From Candidatus Lachnoclostridium stercoravium (GTDB lineage: Bacteria; Bacillota; Clostridia; Lachnospirales; Lachnospiraceae): 61,368 nt of DNA. The translations under genes and the position numbers were made by a program. The DNA is taken from assembly GCA_019118365.1 (NCBI GenBank), contig DWZA01000040.1, positions 1 to 61,368 on the forward strand. Reading direction: 5' to 3'. Positions 16,238 through 24,993 of this stretch are shown one piece after another; the first letter of the stretch is position 1, and every line of letters starts with the position of its first letter. Under the pieces are notes generated by a model that had not been told where the DNA came from, did no database searches, and worked only from the letters and a program-made list of their open reading frames with translations.

Positions 16238-17740
16238 TTTTGGTTTCTGATCCGCGACCATCCATTTCAGCCAGCCGTATATCATAAGTCCCATAATAAA
16301 CAGAAGGGGGGCGGCAGTAACGACAGCGCAGGTTTTGATCGTATCAAGGCTTGCGTTGATCAGGATCATCGCAAGTGGAACAACAGCAAGCATGACGCAC
16401 CAGAACAGACGGAGGAACGGATTGGGGTCTTCATCATTTTTCAGACCGATGGTAGAAGTTGTCGCCATAGTCATAGCCGCGCCATCCAGCGTTGTTGCAA
16501 GGAACAGCAGGGAACTGATACAGAAAAGTACCATAAATACCGCGCCGAACGGCAGTGAGCGCATCATTTCGATGATGGCGGCGGTATCCTGTCCTTCTGC
16601 CAGCATTCCTACCATATCTACGATGCCGTTTACCTGCTGATGGAGCGAGAAGCTTCCAAGTATGCCGAAGTAGAGGAAACATCCGATGCTTCCGGAAATG
16701 ATCGTATTGATGATGACCGAACGGATCGTCCTTCCCTTTGAGACTTTTGCGATAAAGATACCGGTAAATGGAGCGTATGTGATCCAATAGAACCAGTAAA
16801 AGATAGTCCATGTCTGCGGAAAGCCGGATTTACCAATAGGATCAGTAAATGTGCTCATGTGTACGAAGTTCTGCAGCATAAGCCCCAGGGACTGAGTAGT
16901 ATTGTCGATCAGGAAAAATGTAGGTCCCAGTACGAGCACGCCGATGGTAAAGACGATAACCAGCTTTACATTCATGTCTGAAAGTTTGGACATACCTTTC
17001 TGGATCCCGATGTAGGATGAGAAGGAGTAAATAGCCGACAGAAGCAGAATGATCACGATATTCATCCAGAATGATGATTCAATGCCGATCACAGAGCACA
17101 GTACGTCAGTAACTAACGGTACAGAAACTCCCAGGGTGATGGACAGCGCGCCAAAACAGATAAAGATGAAAATGATATCAACGATCCTGCCGATAATGCC
17201 GTTCTGCCGGATCCCGGTAATGGAACTGATAATAGCGGACAGGCTGAGTCCATTATTTTTTCTTACATAAAAGTGATAGCACATTGGAAGAGCAACCAGC
17301 GCATATAAAGTCCAGGCGCTGAATCCCCAATGGAACATGGTATAGGAAACGGACATTTCGTAAGCCTGCTGGGTAGCCGGCGCGATACTTAAGCCGGGAG
17401 TGTCGATGTAGTAGGCCCATTCCAGAAACGCCCAGTAGCAGGTTGCGGAACCAAGGCCGCAGGACATCATCATGGCAACCCATTTGAAGGTGGAAAATTC
17501 CGGTTTTCCCTCGCCCAGCTTGATCTTTCCATACTTACTGAAACACAGCCCCATTAAAAGAAGGATCCCACCAAATGTAAATAAAAGATTTACAGAGCCA
17601 AAAACTGTGGTGATCCCGCTAAAAAGCAGATTGGCAGCGTTTTCAGAAGCCTCAGGAGCAACGACCAGACTGGCGACTACAGCCAGGACAACGACCAGGC
17701 TGACCCCGATCAAAAGTTTGTCGATCCTTTTCTTCTCCAT
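16232..17740 (-). CDS. BCCT family transporter (betaine/carnitine/choline type)
   Basis: The 502 residues contain about 12 membrane segments. They also contain the family core GFPQTWTIFYWFYWITYAPF (near residue 310), rich in the Trp/Tyr residues that line the trimethylammonium site, and an upstream ATCYWAFLEWAYYI stretch. BCCT proteins import quaternary ammonium compounds, either by Na+/H+ symport or by exchange. It lies 15 bp after the enolase-superfamily gene and is surely cotranscribed with it, so the transporter probably supplies that enzyme with a betaine-like or carboxylic substrate. It is not preceded by osmoregulatory domains, and its C-terminal tail is short. Confidence 0.92.
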   Translation of the reverse strand: MEKKRIDKLLIGVSLVVVLAVVASLVVAPEASENAANLLFSGITTVFGSVNLLFTFGGILLLMGLCFSKYGKIKLGEGKPEFSTFKWVAMMMSCGLGSATCYWAFLEWAYYIDTPGLSIAPATQQAYEMSVSYTMFHWGFSAWTLYALVALPMCYHFYVRKNNGLSLSAIISSITGIRQNGIIGRIVDIIFIFICFGALSITLGVSVPLVTDVLCSVIGIESSFWMNIVIILLLSAIYSFSSYIGIQKGMSKLSDMNVKLVIVFTIGVLVLGPTFFLIDNTTQSLGLMLQNFVHMSTFTDPIGKSGFPQTWTIFYWFYWITYAPFTGIFIAKVSKGRTIRSVIINTIISGSIGCFLYFGILGSFSLHQQVNGIVDMVGMLAEGQDTAAIIEMMRSLPFGAVFMVLFCISSLLFLATTLDGAAMTMATTSTIGLKNDEDPNPFLRLFWCVMLAVVPLAMILINASLDTIKTCAVVTAAPLLFIMGLMIYGWLKWMVADQKPKS

Positions 17741-17755
17741 ATCTTTTTCCCCCTT

Positions 17756-18874
17756 TTAATCCATTCTGTATTTCTCGATTATCGCCTCATCCAGTTCTAC
17801 ATTCAGGCCAGGCGTATCAGGAACTGTTACATAACCGCTTTCAAACGGGATCTTGTTTTTAACAAGATCGGTATACATCGGGCTGGTGCTCTGGGAGTAT
17901 TCCATCAGATCTCCATGTTCGCAGGCAGCCAGGAACTGGACGGTAGCGGCCAGAAGTATGCCTGTAGAAAAACCATGAGGCACGAGTTTGACGCCGTTCA
18001 TTTCTGCAATATCATAAATCTTTCTCATTTCGCTGATCCCACCGCAGCGGGTGATATCTGGCTGCACGATGTCTGGCTGCGCCTGGCGGATAAATGCGTC
18101 AAATTCATACCGTGTAGTAAGCCCTTCCCCGCCGGACACTTTGCTGATCCCTAATGCGCCAAGCTTTGCGTATCCGTTGTGGTCGTCTGGCATGACCGGT
18201 TCCTCGATCCAGTTCAGATGATATTTTTCCAGGCGTTTGAACATAGGCGCGGATGCGCCGTAAGTCCTCCATTTGCATGCTACATCGATCTGAAGCTGGA
18301 AATCCGGCCCGGCCTCATCCCGGATCGCCGCCACGATGGCTTCATCCATATCTGGATCATTTCCGAAGATCCCTCCGCCGAATTTCAGGCTTGTAAATCC
18401 CTGGGCCTTCAGTTTCCTTACGATCTCACGGTTTTCTTCCAGGGTATCCGCCGGAATGAAGGTTCCGTAGGACGGGATCCTGTCTCTGTATTTTCCTCCC
18501 AGCAGCATATAGATAGGGACCTGATAGTATTGGGAAGCAATGTCCCACAGCGCGATATCGATGGCGCTTATGGCGTGGATGCCAAGTCCCCTTCTGCCGC
18601 AATAGTTGGAACAGGAATACATCTTATCCCATAATTTCTGGATCTCCAGAGGATTTTCTCCTATGAGCAGCCGTTTCAGTCCGCTGGAAGATTCGTGGGA
18701 CTCCGGCGCTTCTATCATTGCGCGGGCAGCAATGGGAGAAGTATCGCTTTCTCCAATACCGGTGATCCCAGAATCGGTATGTACGCGCACGATAAAAGCG
18801 TCATCTCCCCATTCGCAGTGATCGTCATAAGCAGGCACTCTCAGACAGATTACTTCAATGTCAGTGATCTTCAT
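17756..18874 (-). CDS. Enolase-superfamily enzyme (mandelate racemase / muconate lactonizing type)
   Basis: The N-terminal capping domain is followed by a barrel with metal ligands Asp in LQIDVACKW, Glu in NWIEEPVMP and Glu in SGGEGLTTR, and a catalytic His in VPHGFSTG. The usual base motif KxK at the end of the second barrel strand reads SLKFGGG, so the second Lys is Gly. That suggests a dehydratase-type mechanism relying on His rather than a two-base racemase (inference). It is transcribed with a BCCT transporter. In other bacteria BCCT/enolase pairs act on proline betaines, but the substrate here is unknown. AAGGAG is nine bases from ATG 18874 and three from ATG 18880, so 18874 is chosen. 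Confidence 0.87.
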   Translation of the reverse strand: MKITDIEVICLRVPAYDDHCEWGDDAFIVRVHTDSGITGIGESDTSPIAARAMIEAPESHESSSGLKRLLIGENPLEIQKLWDKMYSCSNYCGRRGLGIHAISAIDIALWDIASQYYQVPIYMLLGGKYRDRIPSYGTFIPADTLEENREIVRKLKAQGFTSLKFGGGIFGNDPDMDEAIVAAIRDEAGPDFQLQIDVACKWRTYGASAPMFKRLEKYHLNWIEEPVMPDDHNGYAKLGALGISKVSGGEGLTTRYEFDAFIRQAQPDIVQPDITRCGGISEMRKIYDIAEMNGVKLVPHGFSTGILLAATVQFLAACEHGDLMEYSQSTSPMYTDLVKNKIPFESGYVTVPDTPGLNVELDEAIIEKYRMD

Positions 18875-18898
18875 TGTCATTCTCTCCTTTTCTTAAAT

Positions 18899-18959
18899 AA
18901 TCATTGTTTGCAGGTGACAGTACAAACGCGTTTGGTTAAGAACTGCAATCATTGTATGC
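18899..18959. promoter_or_regulatory. Direct repeats in a divergent promoter region (candidate operator)
   Basis: AATCATTGTTTGC (18899-18911) and AATCATTGTATGC (18947-18959) are 13-bp direct repeats, 48 bp apart. They sit between the divergent enolase-type gene and the PAS-AAA+ regulator, with 12 of 13 bases identical. Paired sites in this position fit a regulator that binds cooperatively to control both directions. No good -24/-12 element was found here. Confidence 0.5.
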
Positions 18960-19086
18960 CGGAAGGCAATTTTTGGGTATGTCAATGTTTGACAAAATAA
19001 ATGAGTTGATTTATACTCAAAACAATAAGAAAAGATCGGAAAGCGAGTTGAAAATAACTCAAAAATCAGATCGGAAAGGTGATCAT

Positions 19087-20436
19087 ATGGCAAATCAACT
19101 ATTTCTTTCGGGAATGGGATTTGAAAATTTTATAAAATTGATCGATGCTCTTTATGATGAAGTTCTGATTTATGACAATAACTACCGGATCGTATATATC
19201 AACAATGCCAGTGTAAGGCATTATGGCTGCGAACCGTGGGAAATGATCGGAAAATATTTTTTCGATTTTACCAATGATTTCTGGTGGAATAATTCTGTTC
19301 TGCCTATTGTATACCAGACAAAAAAAGCCTATGCAGCCAGACAGAAGACGAAAAACGGTTCGGAGCTTCTGACGATCGCTATTCCCGTATTCGATGACGA
19401 TAAAGAGCTGAAATACGTTGTTATGAACGTACGGGATAAAATCAGTGAAACAGATCTTTATTACAAGGATTATAATTCAGATTTCATTGCTCCTGATACC
19501 CTGGACGACGACAGGGCAGAACTATGCTGGACCAGAAGAAATGTGGATCTGATCAAAAAAACGGTGGACAGGAATGTGAATTATCTGATCATCGGAGAGG
19601 ACGGAACGGGGAAAAAACAGCTGGCTCGATATATTCACGAGAAAAAGAATGGGGAAAACAAGCCGTTTCTTGTGATGAGTACAAATGCATCGGCCAGTGA
19701 AATGGAACAGGAGTTATTTGGGATAGTGAAAAACGAAGGCTTGGACATACAGGAGGAAGAAGGGATGCTGAAAGCCTGTAAAGAAGGTACGATCTTGATC
19801 GACGAGGTTTCCGATCTGCCAGTTCCGCTTCAGAGAAAATTAGAGGAAGTTCTGGAGACAGGCGCATTTACGCCTTTAAACAGTCAATATAATCTGCCCT
19901 TTAAAGGAACCTTGATCGCGTCTACTACCAGGAATCTTTCTGATATGATCGCCAACGGCCTGTTTCTGGAAGAGTTTTACGACCAGCTGGGAGTTGTAGA
20001 ACTGTATATTCCATCTCTTGGGAAAAGATCGGACAGCCTGCGGCCGCTGATCCGTCATTACCTTCAGGTGTATACCAGGAAATATGGAGTTTCCAGACAG
20101 ATAACGGAAGGGGCGATGGAAGTTCTTGAGAACTATGGATGGTCAGGAAATTTAAGAGAACTTCAAAATACGGTTCAGCGTTTGGTAGCCACTACAGAAA
20201 ATATTTCTATTGATGTGGAAGACCTTCCAAAAAAAATATATAATCTGTCCGGAAATGCTCCGGGGACTATTTCTGGAAAGAAGGAAAGCTTTGACAGCAA
20301 GATTGAAAGGTATGAAGCGTGGCTGATCACAGAAGCTTATAAGAAATATGGCTCATCCAGGAAGATTGCAGAGCATTTGGATATCAGCCAGACAAGGGCG
20401 AACAATCTCCTGCGCAAATATGTCAGGAAGGCTTGA
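19087..20436 (+). CDS. PAS-AAA+ transcriptional regulator of the sigma-54-activator family, without GAFTGA loop
   Basis: The N-terminal PAS domain (residues about 15-135: LIDALYDEVLIYDNNYRIVY) is followed by an AAA+ domain with Walker A GEDGTGKKQLA, Walker B GTILIDEVSDLP and the sensor stretch LIASTTRNL. The C-terminal helix-turn-helix is of Fis type (SSRKIAEHLDISQTRANNLL). After ELFG the usual GAFTGA sigma-54 contact loop is absent: the sequence runs through NEGLDIQEEEGM. The protein may therefore act on sigmaA promoters, as TyrR does. Start: GGAAAGGTG precedes ATG 19087. An open frame reaches back to 18952 without a ribosome-binding site. It is divergent from the BCCT/enolase operon, its likely target. 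Confidence 0.85.
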   Translation: MANQLFLSGMGFENFIKLIDALYDEVLIYDNNYRIVYINNASVRHYGCEPWEMIGKYFFDFTNDFWWNNSVLPIVYQTKKAYAARQKTKNGSELLTIAIPVFDDDKELKYVVMNVRDKISETDLYYKDYNSDFIAPDTLDDDRAELCWTRRNVDLIKKTVDRNVNYLIIGEDGTGKKQLARYIHEKKNGENKPFLVMSTNASASEMEQELFGIVKNEGLDIQEEEGMLKACKEGTILIDEVSDLPVPLQRKLEEVLETGAFTPLNSQYNLPFKGTLIASTTRNLSDMIANGLFLEEFYDQLGVVELYIPSLGKRSDSLRPLIRHYLQVYTRKYGVSRQITEGAMEVLENYGWSGNLRELQNTVQRLVATTENISIDVEDLPKKIYNLSGNAPGTISGKKESFDSKIERYEAWLITEAYKKYGSSRKIAEHLDISQTRANNLLRKYVRKA

Positions 20437-20461
20437 ATCAACGGAAAAATACTGGTATAAT
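20433..20461 (+). promoter_or_regulatory. SigmaA promoter upstream of R3 and cmk
   Basis: TTGAAT (20433-20438), a 17-bp spacer and TATAAT (20456-20461, preceded by TGG) form a good promoter. It overlaps the stop codon of the upstream regulator. The predicted transcript would begin near 20468 and carry repeat copy R3 in its leader before cmk. Confidence 0.7.
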
Positions 20462-20480
20462 GCATGGATAAGCCAAAAAT

Positions 20481-20635
20481 GTAACTGTTCAGCCGTGTAT
20501 CTTCCCTCCAGCGCAGAATGCGCTGGAGGGAAGCCCAGGATGTCATCCCTATGCCAGGATATATGTCAGATCGCTTTTACAAGCAAGCTTGTCACGCTTT
20601 TTATCATATATCCTGGCGCACGGCTGAACTGTTGC
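20481..20635 (+). repeat. Structured intergenic repeat, copy R3 (155 bp)
   Basis: Ends are GTAACTGTTCAGCCGTG and CACGGCTGAACTGTTGC. The first hairpin CTTCCCTCCAGCGC / GCGCTGGAGGGAAG is perfectly paired, and the second arm CCAGGATATATG / CATATATCCTGG carries the tip ACAAGC-AA-GCTTGT. It lies between a predicted promoter and cmk and is probably transcribed as part of the cmk leader. Confidence 0.9.
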
Positions 20636-20695
20636 AGAAAATAACCCAGCAGCTCAGGAGTCCTGAACTGCTGCGGATTAAAAAGGAAACGTATC

Positions 20696-21382
20696 ATGAA
20701 AAAAACTTACAACATTGCGATCGACGGGCCGGCAGGAGCCGGAAAAAGTACGATCGCGAAAAAAGTCGCCGCAAGGCTGGGCTTTATCTATGTAGATACA
20801 GGAGCCATGTACCGGGCTATGGCGCTGTATTTCCTGGAAAAGGGGATAGAGCCGGAAAATGAAGCCGCCATAAAGGCCGCCTGCCAGGATATTTCCATAA
20901 GGATCGCCTATGAAGAGGGCGTCCAGCAGGTCTATCTGAACGGGAGCAACGTCTCCGGGAAGATCCGGACAGAAGCAGTAGGAAATATGGCCTCGGCAGT
21001 ATCCACGTACCGTGCGGTCAGGGAAAAACTGCTGCAGCTGCAGAGAGAACTGGCAGCAGGAGAAGACGTGATCATGGATGGAAGGGACATCGGCACCTGC
21101 GTCCTGCCGGATGCGGACACGAAGATCTATCTGACCGCAGCAAGCCGGGTAAGAGCAGAAAGACGTTATAAGGAGCTGACGGAAAAAGGGATCCCGTGCG
21201 ATCTGGAAGAGATCGAGCAGGATATCATCGAGAGGGATCACCGGGACATGACGAGAGAGATCGCTCCTTTAAAACAGGCAGAGGACGCAGTCCTGGTAGA
21301 TACTTCTCACATGACCATCGAAGAGGTGGCGGACAGGATCATCCAGATCGTATCAGAGAGAAGGACGGGAGACGGCGTATGA
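20696..21382 (+). CDS. cmk: Cytidylate (CMP/dCMP) kinase
   Basis: The 228-residue protein starts with the P-loop IAIDGPAGAGKSTIAKKVA and the motif YVDTGAMYRAMAL, and includes DGRDIGTCVLPDADTKIYLTA (residues about 120-140) and the lid RERDHRDM-like IIERDHRDMTREIAPL. It phosphorylates CMP and dCMP to the diphosphates. It is followed with a 4-bp ATGA overlap by the ispH-rpsA fusion gene, an arrangement kept in many Clostridia where cmk, ispH and S1 are neighbours. The leader contains repeat R3. Confidence 0.97.
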   Translation: MKKTYNIAIDGPAGAGKSTIAKKVAARLGFIYVDTGAMYRAMALYFLEKGIEPENEAAIKAACQDISIRIAYEEGVQQVYLNGSNVSGKIRTEAVGNMASAVSTYRAVREKLLQLQRELAAGEDVIMDGRDIGTCVLPDADTKIYLTAASRVRAERRYKELTEKGIPCDLEEIEQDIIERDHRDMTREIAPLKQAEDAVLVDTSHMTIEEVADRIIQIVSERRTGDGV

Positions 21383-23304
21383 ATGTTATTGTAGCGAAAA
21401 CAGCAGGATTCTGCTTTGGAGTAAAACGGGCCGTCGACCAGGTGTATCAGCAGATCGAAGCCGGCAGGAAAGACGGCAAGAAGATATACACCTTCGGCCC
21501 GATCATACACAATGAAGAAGTGGTGCGGGATCTGGAGGAAAAGGGCGTCCAGGTGCTGAATACGGAGGAAGAGCTGAAGGAACTGAAAGAAGGAACCGTG
21601 ATCATCCGTTCCCACGGAGTCAGCCGCCACATCTACGAGATCCTGGACCGGGACGGCATTGAAGTAGTAGACGCCACCTGCCCGTTTGTAAAGAAAATAC
21701 ACAAGATCGTGGAAGAACAGTGCCAGGCAGGAACAAGGGTCGTCATCATCGGCAACAAAGATCATCCGGAAGTCCAGGGTATCCGCGGATGGGGCGACGA
21801 GAGGACGCTTACGGTGGATTCGGCAGAAGATGCAGAGGCCGCAGACATCCCGGAAGGCGAAAAGGTCTGTATTGTTTCACAGACGACATTTAATTACAAT
21901 AAATTTAAAGAATTAGTTGAAATATTTTCGAAAAAGCGGTATGATATATGTGTTTTAAATACGATTTGCAATGCAACACAGGAGAGACAGGTGGAGGCAA
22001 GGGATATTGCTTCAAGGGTTGATGCCATGATCGTCATAGGCGGGAAAAACAGTTCCAACACCCAGAAGCTTTATGACATTTGCCGGAAGGAATGCAACAA
22101 TACGTACTTTATTCAGACACTGGGCGATTTCAATCCTGAAGGTTTAAGTTCTGTGCGCAACGTAGGTATAACAGCGGGGGCGTCTACCCCAAATTATATT
22201 ATCGAGGAGGTTCATACTGTTATGTCAGAATTGAGTTTTGAACAAATGTTGGAAGAGTCATTGAAGACAATACGTTCAGGAGAGGTTGTAACTGGCAAGG
22301 TCATCGACGTGAAGGACGACGAGATCGTTTTGAATATTGGTTACAAGTCCGATGGGATCATCACCAGGAGCGAATATACTACAGATCCGAATGCAGACCT
22401 GACAAAGCTTGTTTCTGTAGGCGACGAGATGGAAGCGAAAGTTGTCAAGGTAAATGACGGAGAAGGCCAGGTTGCCCTGTCTTACAGAAGACTGGCGGCT
22501 GAAAAGGGAAATAAGAGACTGGAAGAAGCTTTCAACAATCAGGAAGTCCTGAAAGCAAAAGTAACCCAGGTTCTGGACGGCGGCTTAAGCGTCAACGTAG
22601 AAGAGACGAGAGTATTTATCCCTGCAAGCCTTGTTTCCGATACCTATGAGAGAGACTTATCCAAATATAAAGATCAGGAGATCGAATTCGTTATTACAGA
22701 ATTCAATCCAAAGAGAAGAAGGATCATCGGCGACCGCCGTCAGATCCTTACAGCAAGAAAAGCTGAGCTTCAGAAAGAATTATTCGAGAAGATCCATGTT
22801 GGCGATACTGTAGAAGGCACAGTAAAGAATGTGACAGATTTCGGCGCGTTCATCGACTTAGGCGGCGCGGACGGCCTGCTTCACATCTCCGAGATGAGCT
22901 GGGGCAGAGTAGAAAGCCCGAAGAAGGTATTTAAGAGCGGAGAGAAAGTAAAGACTCTGATCAAGGATATCAACGGCGACAAGATCGCTCTGAGCTTAAA
23001 GTTCCCGGAGACAAATCCATGGGTAAACGCAGCTGAGAAGTATGCGGCTGGAAACTTAGTACATGGAAAGGTTGCACGTATGACAGACTTCGGCGCATTC
23101 GTTGAGCTGGAGCCAGGCGTAGACGCTCTGCTTCATGTATCCCAGATCTCCAGAGAGCATGTAGATAAGCCGTCAGACGTTCTTTCCATCGGACAGGAGA
23201 TCGAGGCCCAGGTAGTTGACTTCAACGGCACAGACAGAAAGATCAGCCTGAGCATGAAAGCTCTGGAAGCTCCAAAGAAAGAAGAAGAGACAACAGAAGA
23301 ATAA
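21379..23304 (+). CDS. ispH: Bifunctional 4-hydroxy-3-methylbut-2-enyl diphosphate reductase (IspH) / 30S ribosomal protein S1
   Basis: Residues 1-280 are IspH (LytB), the last enzyme of the MEP isoprenoid pathway. The three [4Fe-4S] cysteines lie in GFCFGVKRAV, VDATCPFVKK and CNATQERQ, with substrate histidines in GPIIHNEEV and DHPEVQG. From about residue 300 come four S1 RNA-binding repeats; the last two are most typical (TDFGAFIDLGGADGLLHIS, then TDFGAFVELEPGVDALLHVS). The fusion is common in Clostridia. The true start is ATG 21379, overlapping the cmk stop; the frame stays open further upstream inside cmk. From about 21.9 kb codon choice shifts toward that of highly expressed genes, fitting the ribosomal half. 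Confidence 0.96.
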   Translation: MNVIVAKTAGFCFGVKRAVDQVYQQIEAGRKDGKKIYTFGPIIHNEEVVRDLEEKGVQVLNTEEELKELKEGTVIIRSHGVSRHIYEILDRDGIEVVDATCPFVKKIHKIVEEQCQAGTRVVIIGNKDHPEVQGIRGWGDERTLTVDSAEDAEAADIPEGEKVCIVSQTTFNYNKFKELVEIFSKKRYDICVLNTICNATQERQVEARDIASRVDAMIVIGGKNSSNTQKLYDICRKECNNTYFIQTLGDFNPEGLSSVRNVGITAGASTPNYIIEEVHTVMSELSFEQMLEESLKTIRSGEVVTGKVIDVKDDEIVLNIGYKSDGIITRSEYTTDPNADLTKLVSVGDEMEAKVVKVNDGEGQVALSYRRLAAEKGNKRLEEAFNNQEVLKAKVTQVLDGGLSVNVEETRVFIPASLVSDTYERDLSKYKDQEIEFVITEFNPKRRRIIGDRRQILTARKAELQKELFEKIHVGDTVEGTVKNVTDFGAFIDLGGADGLLHISEMSWGRVESPKKVFKSGEKVKTLIKDINGDKIALSLKFPETNPWVNAAEKYAAGNLVHGKVARMTDFGAFVELEPGVDALLHVSQISREHVDKPSDVLSIGQEIEAQVVDFNGTDRKISLSMKALEAPKKEEETTEE

Positions 23305-23310
23305 AAATTG

Positions 23311-23340
23311 ACCGGCATCCTTTTTGGATGCCGGTTTTGT
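23311..23340 (+). terminator. Intrinsic terminator of the cmk-ispH operon
   Basis: ACCGGCATCC and GGATGCCGGT form a perfect 10-bp stem with a TTTTT loop, followed by TTTGTTTGT. It lies seven bases after the stop codon. Confidence 0.93.
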
Positions 23341-23405
23341 TTGTCCGTTATGTTTCCGCCTGGAAACTGCAGGTGCAGTGCCAGGCGATATATTTGTCCT
23401 GATCT

Positions 23406-24869
23406 CTATCTCCATGTATGAGGCGCGTTAGGTTCTACGCTGTTTTCTACCAGGGTGATCATATCTTCCACATTCATGCTCTGATGTTTCATCTCTTCTC
23501 TGGCTACCGGCATATAATGCTCAAGGATCGGCAGGAGGAGCATGGCGGTGATGCCGGCGGTGAAGCCGCCGTTATACAGCACGAAGCCGCCGTGAAGGGC
23601 GCTGGTGACCGTACACATGGAAGCGCACATAAAACCTGCGGCAAATCCGGCCCGCAGGCCGTAGCGCCCTACGATCGGACAAAGTCCGGTGGCAAAAGCC
23701 GCGCCGTTTATGTAGCTCTGCGGAGAGATGGCCCAGGACAGTTCGCGGCCATTGACGTAGCAGAGGAACATGCTGGTAAAATAAAGAAACTGGTATCCTA
23801 CCAGAATAGGCCATACGTTCGCCGGATGCTGGCCGATACATGTGAAGGTGAGAGCGGCCAGGACCACGCCGATGGTCGGTCCGGTAAAGCCTGCTTCCGG
23901 GGCGAAGAATATGGCGATATTTACATAGATCAGAAAGATGAATCCATGGAAGCCTGTGTTGATCAGGCAAATGGGCATGCCGTACTTTGCGGCGAAGTTG
24001 CTGGAATATCCCGTATCTTTGATCAGGGCGCTGAACCCTTTAAAGCTTTTTCCGTTCAGAAGGTATCCCGCCAGGATACAGAGCAGGAAAAGCACAGTAA
24101 AGAACAGGTTGCCGTAAAGCCGGTAGGAATGGCCGAAGCTGGCGTAAATAGCGTTTCCTACAGTCAGGGATCCAGGCGGTATGGTACCTGTAGTCTTATA
24201 CATCAGATTGTAGACAAAGAAACCGAAAAGGCCGAAGGCCAGTCCGCCGTTGTACAGGTTGTAGCCCTTATGCCAGGATCTGGCTCCAGGGAGGATGGCC
24301 GGGATCACATAGCCCAGCATAACGCTGAAAGCGATGGCCATGGCCACGCCGGACTGAGTCAGGTTGACATGGCCGAAAACAAAGCTGTTCCGCTGGGTAT
24401 AGCGGAATAAAAATTCACTGATAAACGGGCTGAAAGCAGTAGCATACATACAGATATGCAGATTGTCCTTGAATTTCAGCTTCTTTTTATGCAGATAGAT
24501 AAAGGGAGCCAGAAAACAGGGCCACATATTGAGAAAATTCAGGCCGTAAAAGGCATGGGCGATCACCAGGAAAAATCCCGCCAGCGTATTGGGATGGGAA
24601 TCCCCTTTCAGGATGATCATAAAGATAAAGCACGCCATGCCGCAGGCCCCAGCATTGAGCATGGCGCTGGCCAGCCCGCCGACGGCAAGATAATCAGTCA
24701 CCAAGGGACAGGGGGAGATCATGATCACTCCCCAGTTATACAGGATACTGTCTATTTCGCCGGTGTAAAAGGCGGCGATGACAGAAGAGATCAGCAGAAA
24801 TGCGGAAAATCCAAAGGCGATCCAGTTGATGATCTGGCTGTTTGTAGAAAAAGAAAAGCGTATTTTCAT
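23406..24869 (-). CDS. DUF1576 family polytopic membrane protein
   Basis: The 487-residue hydrophobic protein has 11-13 predicted membrane segments. Recognisable DUF1576 stretches include YNWGVIMISPCPLVTDYLAV near residue 45, LNAGACGMACFI, and the C-terminal repeat-like region ALHGGFVLYNGGFTAGI. The two halves both contain YNGG-type motifs (LYNGGLAFGLFG and LYNGGFTAG), which hints at an internal duplication. No function is established for the family. Its polytopic build suggests a transporter. It stands alone, converging with ispH. A long antisense frame over it (23418-24410) is a shadow. Confidence 0.8.
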   Translation of the reverse strand: MKIRFSFSTNSQIINWIAFGFSAFLLISSVIAAFYTGEIDSILYNWGVIMISPCPLVTDYLAVGGLASAMLNAGACGMACFIFMIILKGDSHPNTLAGFFLVIAHAFYGLNFLNMWPCFLAPFIYLHKKKLKFKDNLHICMYATAFSPFISEFLFRYTQRNSFVFGHVNLTQSGVAMAIAFSVMLGYVIPAILPGARSWHKGYNLYNGGLAFGLFGFFVYNLMYKTTGTIPPGSLTVGNAIYASFGHSYRLYGNLFFTVLFLLCILAGYLLNGKSFKGFSALIKDTGYSSNFAAKYGMPICLINTGFHGFIFLIYVNIAIFFAPEAGFTGPTIGVVLAALTFTCIGQHPANVWPILVGYQFLYFTSMFLCYVNGRELSWAISPQSYINGAAFATGLCPIVGRYGLRAGFAAGFMCASMCTVTSALHGGFVLYNGGFTAGITAMLLLPILEHYMPVAREEMKHQSMNVEDMITLVENSVEPNAPHTWR

Positions 24870-24993
24870 ATAAATCTCCCAAAAGATAGTTTAAATATAT
24901 CATATAACTATACAATTATAACATTTGAAGGAGACGCTTTCAATAATAGTTAAAATATTGTTAAGTATTATTGAATAAAAAACATAGACTGTC

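Noticed and set aside
18881-18960. Possible -24/-12 promoter (GGCATACAATGATTGC on the minus strand) for the enolase/BCCT operon
   Set aside because: GG and GC are 12 bp apart instead of 10, and the local regulator lacks the sigma-54 contact loop.
23418-24410. 330-codon open frame antisense to the DUF1576 gene
   Set aside because: Composition-driven shadow; the minus-strand frame has clear membrane segments and family motifs.
24928-24941. cre-like site AGGAGACGCTTTCA upstream of the DUF1576 gene
   Set aside because: Several mismatches in the left half; too weak to report as a site.
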